This document shows positions 58,684 to 64,000 of a stretch of 64,000 nt of DNA, piece after piece; the first letter of the stretch is position 1, and the number at the start of each line of letters is the position of its first letter. Source of the stretch: Paludibacteraceae bacterium (GTDB lineage Bacteria > Bacteroidota > Bacteroidia > Bacteroidales > Paludibacteraceae). A program made the position numbers and the translations under genes. The stretch spans positions 13,113 through 77,112 of the forward strand of contig CAJOFU010000026.1 in the NCBI GenBank assembly GCA_905233935.1. Reading direction: 5' to 3'. The notes beneath the pieces were generated by a model. It had not been told where the DNA came from, did no database searches, and was given only the letters and a program-made list of their open reading frames with translations.

Positions 58684-58780
58684 ACCGCTGACGCTCAAAG
58701 AAAAAAGACCGCCTACGGCTCAAAGAGTAATTAGGCTTTTGTCTTTTGTCTTTGAGTGAACGAAGTAAACGGTCTTTCGA
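58682..58780 (+). repeat. structured intergenic repeat between gpmI and rsfS
   Basis: AGACCG..CTCAAAGA twice (58682-58701, 58706-58726) opposed by TCTTTGAG (58749-58756) and CGGTCTTT (58770-58777). Confidence 0.75.
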
Positions 58781-58795
58781 CTAAAAGAAATAATT

Positions 58796-59158
58796 ATGGC
58801 TAAAGAAGTATCAACTAAGAAACTCCTCGAAGAGATCATCGAAGGTATCCGTAACCGCAAAGGCGAACGCATTGTGCAGATCGACCTGCGCAAGATCAAG
58901 GAAGCCCCCGTTGAGTATATGATCATCGCCCAAGGCAACAGCAACACCCAGGTAGCTGCCATCGCTGCCGAGGTCGACGATCACGTACGCACCGTCACCC
59001 ACGTTCACCCGCTTTCACATGCCGGCGAAGAGGCTGCCGAGTGGATAGCACTGGACTACGGATCGGTGTTCGTGCATATCATGCAACGCGAACCGCGGGC
59101 GTACTACGACCTCGAGCATCTCTGGGCAGACGGAAAAATTACAGAAATAGAAGACTAA
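58796..59158 (+). CDS. rsfS: ribosome silencing factor
   Basis: YMIIAQGNSNTQVAAIAAEVDDHVR; EWIALDYGSVFVHIMQREPRAYYDLEHLWAD. Confidence 0.93.
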   Translation: MAKEVSTKKLLEEIIEGIRNRKGERIVQIDLRKIKEAPVEYMIIAQGNSNTQVAAIAAEVDDHVRTVTHVHPLSHAGEEAAEWIALDYGSVFVHIMQREPRAYYDLEHLWADGKITEIED

Positions 59159-59165
59159 CAACCTT

Positions 59166-61214
59166 ATGAGCGACAACCGAAACAGAAAACAACCCCAGCC
59201 GAATAGCCCTATCGACAAGAACAACCCGAACAACCGCAAAGAGCCCGGCAAATGGAGAGGACTGCTGACTACCTTTTTCTACGTGGCAGCAGTGTTCCTC
59301 GTCGTGAGCTGGTTCTTCGGTGACAAAGACTCCCGCACCAAGAAAGAGTTGAGTTACACGAAGTTCACCGCGTACGTCGAGAGTAACATGGTCGAGAAAC
59401 TCGTCGTTTACGACGACAACTCTGCCAAGGCTACCATCCGACCGATGCACTATGCCATCGTTTTCGGCGACCAGGACAGCGGCGAAGCGGCGAAAGGATT
59501 GATCAAGACCCAAGTGCCCTCCACTGAAGAGGTGTCGAAGTTCATGGACGGCGTCAACGCTGCCCGCAAAGACAAAGGTCTCGCGGCAATAGATGTGACC
59601 TTCGAGAAGTCCAAAGACTACTGGTATCTCATTCTCGTCAATGTGCTGCCGTTCTTGTTCATCATCCTGTTCTTCTTCTGGATGAGCCGCGGCATAAGCG
59701 GTGCAGGTGGTATAGGCGGTATCTTCGGCGTAGGCAAAGCCCAGGCGCAGGTCTTTGACAAGGACAAACAGCAGAAAGTCACCTTCAAAGACGTAGCCGG
59801 ACTCGAAGGCGCCAAGCAAGAGGTTGAGGAGATCGTATCCTTCCTCAAGAACCCCGACAAATACACCGCTCTCGGCGGCAAAATCCCCAAGGGCGCACTG
59901 CTCGTAGGACCTCCGGGTACAGGTAAGACCTTGCTCGCCAAGGCGGTAGCAGGTGAGGCTGACGTACCTTTCCTCTCGATGTCCGGTTCGGACTTCGTGG
60001 AGATGTTCGTGGGCGTTGGAGCGAGTCGTGTGCGCGATCTCTTCCGCCAAGCCAAGGAGAAAGCCCCGTGTATCATCTTCATCGACGAGATTGACGCCGT
60101 AGGCCGTGCGCGTGGCAAGAACGTGCTCACCGGCGGCAACGACGAACGCGAATCGACACTCAACCAGCTCCTCACCGAGATGGACGGCTTCGGTACGAAC
60201 AGCGGCGTGATCATCCTCGCTGCCACCAACCGTGCCGATGTCCTTGACTCCGCACTACTTCGTGCCGGACGATTCGACCGGCAGATTCACGTCGAGTTGC
60301 CCGACTTACAGGAGCGCAAGGAGATCTTCGGCGTACACCTGCGTAACATCAAACTCGCCAAAGCGGTGGACGTGGATTTCCTCGCCAAGCAGACGCCGGG
60401 CTTCAGTGGTGCGGATATTGCCAATGTCTGCAACGAAGCCGCACTCATCGCTGCGCGTCATGACAAGAAAGAAGTGGACAAACAGGACTTCATGGACGCT
60501 GTCGATCGCATCATAGGCGGTCTGGAGCGCAAGACGAAGATCATGACCCAGGAGGAGAAACGCTCTGTCGCCTACCACGAAGCCGGTCACGCTACGATCT
60601 CCTGGCTGCTGCAATACGCCAACCCGCTCGTCAAGGTCACTATCGTTCCCCGTGGCGTGGCTCTCGGCGCAGCATGGTATCTGCCTGAGGAGCGCCAGCT
60701 CACCACCAAGGAGCACATCCTCGACGAACTCTGTTCGCTCTTGGGCGGACGCGCTGCCGAGCAACTCTTCCTCGACCACACTTCTACCGGCGCACTCAAC
60801 GATCTGGAACGTGCAACCAAACAGGCGTACGCGATGGTTGCCTACTATGGCATGAGCGACAAACTCAAAGACGTCTCGTTCTACGACTCTACCGGTCGTT
60901 ATGAGTACGGATTCAGCAAGCCGTACTCCGAATCCACTGCCGAGACCATCGACAAGGAGACCGAAGCCATCATTGCCGAGCAGATGAAACGCGCCAAACA
61001 GATCCTCACCGACCACGCAGACCAGCATCACCAACTCGCAGAAATGCTCGTGGAGCGTGAGGTCATCACACACGAGGATGTTGAGCGCATACTTGGTCCG
61101 CGTCCGTGGAAGAGCCGTGGCGACGAGATCATTGCCGCCAACACAGCCCTATCCGGCATCAAAGAAACCCCGGAAACTCCGGAAACTCCGGATAATATAG
61201 AACAACCCGCATAA
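59166..61214 (+). CDS. ftsH: ATP-dependent zinc metalloprotease
   Basis: [37 protein letters not shown]-type region [19 protein letters not shown]. Confidence 0.97.
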   Translation: MSDNRNRKQPQPNSPIDKNNPNNRKEPGKWRGLLTTFFYVAAVFLVVSWFFGDKDSRTKKELSYTKFTAYVESNMVEKLVVYDDNSAKATIRPMHYAIVFGDQDSGEAAKGLIKTQVPSTEEVSKFMDGVNAARKDKGLAAIDVTFEKSKDYWYLILVNVLPFLFIILFFFWMSRGISGAGGIGGIFGVGKAQAQVFDKDKQQKVTFKDVAGLEGAKQEVEEIVSFLKNPDKYTALGGKIPKGALLVGPPGTGKTLLAKAVAGEADVPFLSMSGSDFVEMFVGVGASRVRDLFRQAKEKAPCIIFIDEIDAVGRARGKNVLTGGNDERESTLNQLLTEMDGFGTNSGVIILAATNRADVLDSALLRAGRFDRQIHVELPDLQERKEIFGVHLRNIKLAKAVDVDFLAKQTPGFSGADIANVCNEAALIAARHDKKEVDKQDFMDAVDRIIGGLERKTKIMTQEEKRSVAYHEAGHATISWLLQYANPLVKVTIVPRGVALGAAWYLPEERQLTTKEHILDELCSLLGGRAAEQLFLDHTSTGALNDLERATKQAYAMVAYYGMSDKLKDVSFYDSTGRYEYGFSKPYSESTAETIDKETEAIIAEQMKRAKQILTDHADQHHQLAEMLVEREVITHEDVERILGPRPWKSRGDEIIAANTALSGIKETPETPETPDNIEQPA

Positions 61215-61216
61215 CA

Positions 61217-64000
61217 ATGAAAAGACTTATTCTCTCTCTTGCGCTGATTCTTTCGGCGCTTGGCATCAATGCCCAACAACCTGTACCACTGCCTATTGAC
61301 AGCGCGGTGCGTTACGGTCAGTTGCCTAACGGTCTGACGTATTACATCCGTCACAACGAAGAACCCAAGCAGCGTTGCGATTTCCACATCGCGCAATGCG
61401 TGGGCGCTGTACTCGAAGAGGACAACCAGAACGGTCTGGCGCACTTCTTGGAGCACATGGCGTTTAACGGTACGCAGCACTTCCCTGGAAAAGGTATAAT
61501 CACCTATTTCGAGTCTATCGGTGTGAACTTCGGCGGCAACATCAACGCCTACACCTCGATCGACGAGACTGTCTATCGCCTCTCCGACGTGCCTACTATC
61601 CGCGAGGGGATCATCGACTCCGCTCTGCTCGTGATGCACGATTGGAGTTGCGGCTTGCTGCTGCTCGGCGAGGAGATTGATGCCGAGCGTGGCGTGATCC
61701 GAGAAGAGTGGCGCACAGGTGCTACTGCCCAGCGCCGCTTGTGGAAAGAGAGCCGTGCGCAGATGTTCCCCAACAGCCAATATGGCAAGCGTGACGTCAT
61801 CGGCGACACCGCTGTCATCAACAACTTCGAGTACCAGGCTCTACGCGACTACTACCACAAGTGGTACGGACCGGACAACCAGGCTGTCATCGTGGTCGGT
61901 GATATTGATGTCGATGCTATCGAAGCCAAGATCAAAGCCCTCTGGGAGAACGTTCCCGAGCGCGCCAACCGTGGTGAGCGTCCGCTTTACTCCGTCGATG
62001 ACAACGACGAACCGATCGTAGCTATCGTCACCGACAAAGAGGCGCAGAACACCCGCATCCAGCTCTTCTGGAAGCACCCGCAGACACCGCTCTATATGCA
62101 GGGCACAAATATGTCCTACCTGCTCGAGCGTTGCCGTGACCTGATCGGTGCTATGCTCGACACCCGCTTCGAGGAGGCTGCTATGAAACCCGACGCACCG
62201 TTCGTAGGTGCAGGGGCTGGGTACTACGAACTCGTCAAACTCCGTGATGCCTTCACTGCTATCGCTATAGCCAAAGAGGGCAAAGAGACCGAAGCATACG
62301 AAGCACTCCTCTACGAACTCGAGAAGATGCGCCGATACGGATTCACCGAGAGCGAACTCGAGATCGCCAAAGCCAACATGCTCTCCAGCTACGAGAAGGC
62401 ATACAACAGCCGCCAGACGCGCCAGAACATCTCCCTCGCTCGAGAATATATCCGTCACTTTGAGGACAACGAGCCTATCCCGGGCATCGAGTTTGAGTAC
62501 GAGTTCATCAAGCAGATGTTGCCGCTCGTTAACTTGGAGATGATCAATGGTATAGCCCAGACCCAACTCATGGGCGACAAGAACATCATCGTCTGCATCA
62601 CCGGCGTGGAGAAGGAAGGCGTGCATATCCCCACAAAGGACATGACACTGCTCATGCTCAACGCTATGCCCGAGATGGAGATCGAAGCACCGGTTGAGGA
62701 GAAGATCGAGCGTCCGCTCGTTTCCCACACGCCTAAGAAAGGCAAGATCAAGAAGCAACGCTTCAACCTCTCGCTCGGTACAACAGAGTGGATCTTGAGC
62801 AACGGCGTGCGCGTTGTGTTCAAGACAACCGACTTCCGTCACGACCAGATCCTTATGGAGGCATTCTCGCCGGGCGGTTTGAGCCTCGTGCCGACCATCG
62901 ACCTGCCTTCGGCAGCGCTTGCGCCGTCGATCATTCAGATGTCAGGTACGGGTGAGTTCAGTTACACCGAGTTACAGAAGGTGCTTGCCGGCAAGCAGGT
63001 GCGCCTCACGCCGGATATCGACAACTACGAGGAGAACATCAGCGGTTCATCCACCGTACGTGACCTCGAGACCTTGCTCCAGTTGACCTACCTCACGTTC
63101 AGTGAACCGCGTTACGACGAGCAAGCGTTCCAGACGCTGATGTCGATGCTCCAGACGCAGCTCAAGAACAAGGAGAAGAACCCCAAAGCAATCTTCCGCG
63201 ACTCTGTGTCGCTCTTCTCAACCAACCACTCCGAGCGTACGCTCATCATGAACGAGCAGCTCCTCGAGCACGTCAATCACGAGAAAGCCTTGGATATCTT
63301 CCGTCAGCGCTTCGCTAACCCTGCCGACTTCACGTTCGTCTTCGTCGGGCAGATTGATCCCGAAGACCCGCACACTAAGGAACTCATTCTGCAATGGTTG
63401 GGCAGCCTGAAGGGTGTACGCAAAACCGAGAAGTTCAAAGATTGGATGGTACGTCAGCCCGAGGGTGACAACAAGCTCTATTTCCGTCGCGAGATGACTA
63501 CCCGCACGGCTACCAACCGCATTGAGTACGCCTTGTACGATATCCCGTACAGCCTGTCGATGCGTCTGAATATGCAGATGGTAGGTCGCGTGCTTCATAC
63601 GCGTTATTTGGAAAGCGTGCGCGAGCGCGAGGGCGGATCCTACGGAGTAGGTGTAGGCGGTAATATGAAGCGCATCCCCGTCAACGAGCAGTATCTGATC
63701 ATCCAGTTCGATACCGATCCCGAGAAACAGGAGCGTATCATGCAGATCATCAACGAGGAGATTGAGACGATCCTCCGCGACGGTCCTCTCGCCAGCGATG
63801 TGGACAAGGAGAAAGCCTCGATGCTCAAAGATCATGAGGAGAACCTTCGCGACAACGATTGGTGGCAGGGTATCATCTACCGCTTCTACCGTGACGGTGA
63901 GAACGTGTTAGAGCACTATGTATCAGCCGTTGAGGGCATCACCCAGGAGTCCGTTCGCGAGACCCTCCAGCGCCTCGTCAGCGGCAACTCCCGCATCGAA
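61217..64000 (+). CDS. M16-family (pitrilysin-like) peptidase, 3' truncated by window edge
   Basis: MKRLILSLALILSALGINAQ signal peptide; GLAHFLEHMAFNGTQHFPG (HxxEH); open to the window end. Confidence 0.93.
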   Translation, partial: MKRLILSLALILSALGINAQQPVPLPIDSAVRYGQLPNGLTYYIRHNEEPKQRCDFHIAQCVGAVLEEDNQNGLAHFLEHMAFNGTQHFPGKGIITYFESIGVNFGGNINAYTSIDETVYRLSDVPTIREGIIDSALLVMHDWSCGLLLLGEEIDAERGVIREEWRTGATAQRRLWKESRAQMFPNSQYGKRDVIGDTAVINNFEYQALRDYYHKWYGPDNQAVIVVGDIDVDAIEAKIKALWENVPERANRGERPLYSVDDNDEPIVAIVTDKEAQNTRIQLFWKHPQTPLYMQGTNMSYLLERCRDLIGAMLDTRFEEAAMKPDAPFVGAGAGYYELVKLRDAFTAIAIAKEGKETEAYEALLYELEKMRRYGFTESELEIAKANMLSSYEKAYNSRQTRQNISLAREYIRHFEDNEPIPGIEFEYEFIKQMLPLVNLEMINGIAQTQLMGDKNIIVCITGVEKEGVHIPTKDMTLLMLNAMPEMEIEAPVEEKIERPLVSHTPKKGKIKKQRFNLSLGTTEWILSNGVRVVFKTTDFRHDQILMEAFSPGGLSLVPTIDLPSAALAPSIIQMSGTGEFSYTELQKVLAGKQVRLTPDIDNYEENISGSSTVRDLETLLQLTYLTFSEPRYDEQAFQTLMSMLQTQLKNKEKNPKAIFRDSVSLFSTNHSERTLIMNEQLLEHVNHEKALDIFRQRFANPADFTFVFVGQIDPEDPHTKELILQWLGSLKGVRKTEKFKDWMVRQPEGDNKLYFRREMTTRTATNRIEYALYDIPYSLSMRLNMQMVGRVLHTRYLESVREREGGSYGVGVGGNMKRIPVNEQYLIIQFDTDPEKQERIMQIINEEIETILRDGPLASDVDKEKASMLKDHEENLRDNDWWQGIIYRFYRDGENVLEHYVSAVEGITQESVRETLQRLVSGNSRIE

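Noticed and set aside
61155-61195. [10 protein letters not shown] repeats at the FtsH C-terminus
   Set aside because: Short low-complexity tail, common at FtsH C-termini; not worth a separate finding.
61841-62842. 333-aa minus ORF opposite the M16 peptidase
   Set aside because: Antisense to a convincing M16 peptidase whose frame runs open to the window end.
1-64000. tRNA, rRNA, prophage or transposase genes
   Set aside because: None could be supported by eye on either strand; a tRNAscan/ISfinder search would be needed to exclude them formally.

Overview
The window looks like a chromosomal segment of a Bacteroidales-type genome. Evidence: TAnnTTTG-type promoters, a SusC/SusD pair, and the lpxD-lpxC-lpxA order. 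Two housekeeping blocks flank an accessory region. Left block: lpxD, lpxC, lpxA, glnS, an HsdR-N-like gene, phoH, a yifB/comM-like gene and an MgtC-like gene. Right block: phosphotransferase, HAD hydrolase, zinc-ribbon protein, Nif3-like protein, smpB, gpmI, rsfS, ftsH and an M16 peptidase. The accessory region (about 7.9-51.8 kb) holds a SusCD-centred glycan-utilisation locus (GH31-like, GH36-like, DUF4832-like, acetyl-esterase-like, amidohydrolase, DeoR-type regulator, and sugar catabolism genes of agaS, kbaZ and pfkB type). It also holds large secreted beta-helix proteins, several fused to metallophosphoesterase domains, and many sharing a short C-terminal tail. At least four accessory genes are broken by frameshifts or deletions. 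The strongest unexplained signal is a family of four intergenic elements of about 160 bp (21613-21776, 23221-23382, 38219-38377, 43301-43458). They share almost no primary sequence inside, but all fold by hand into the same four-way-junction (cloverleaf) structure. Each is bounded at both ends by direct repeats GTTTATTTnnGTTTATT. All four lie on the same strand regardless of gene direction, and their non-Watson-Crick pairs (G.T and purine-purine only) imply that the + strand is the one that folds. Other notable signals are a G.A-mismatched 20-nt hairpin repeat (five copies), many gene-junction tandem repeats with 7-11 bp period, and a 39-bp direct repeat at which reading frames switch. All calls come from reading the sequence and the ORF track; no database search was run.
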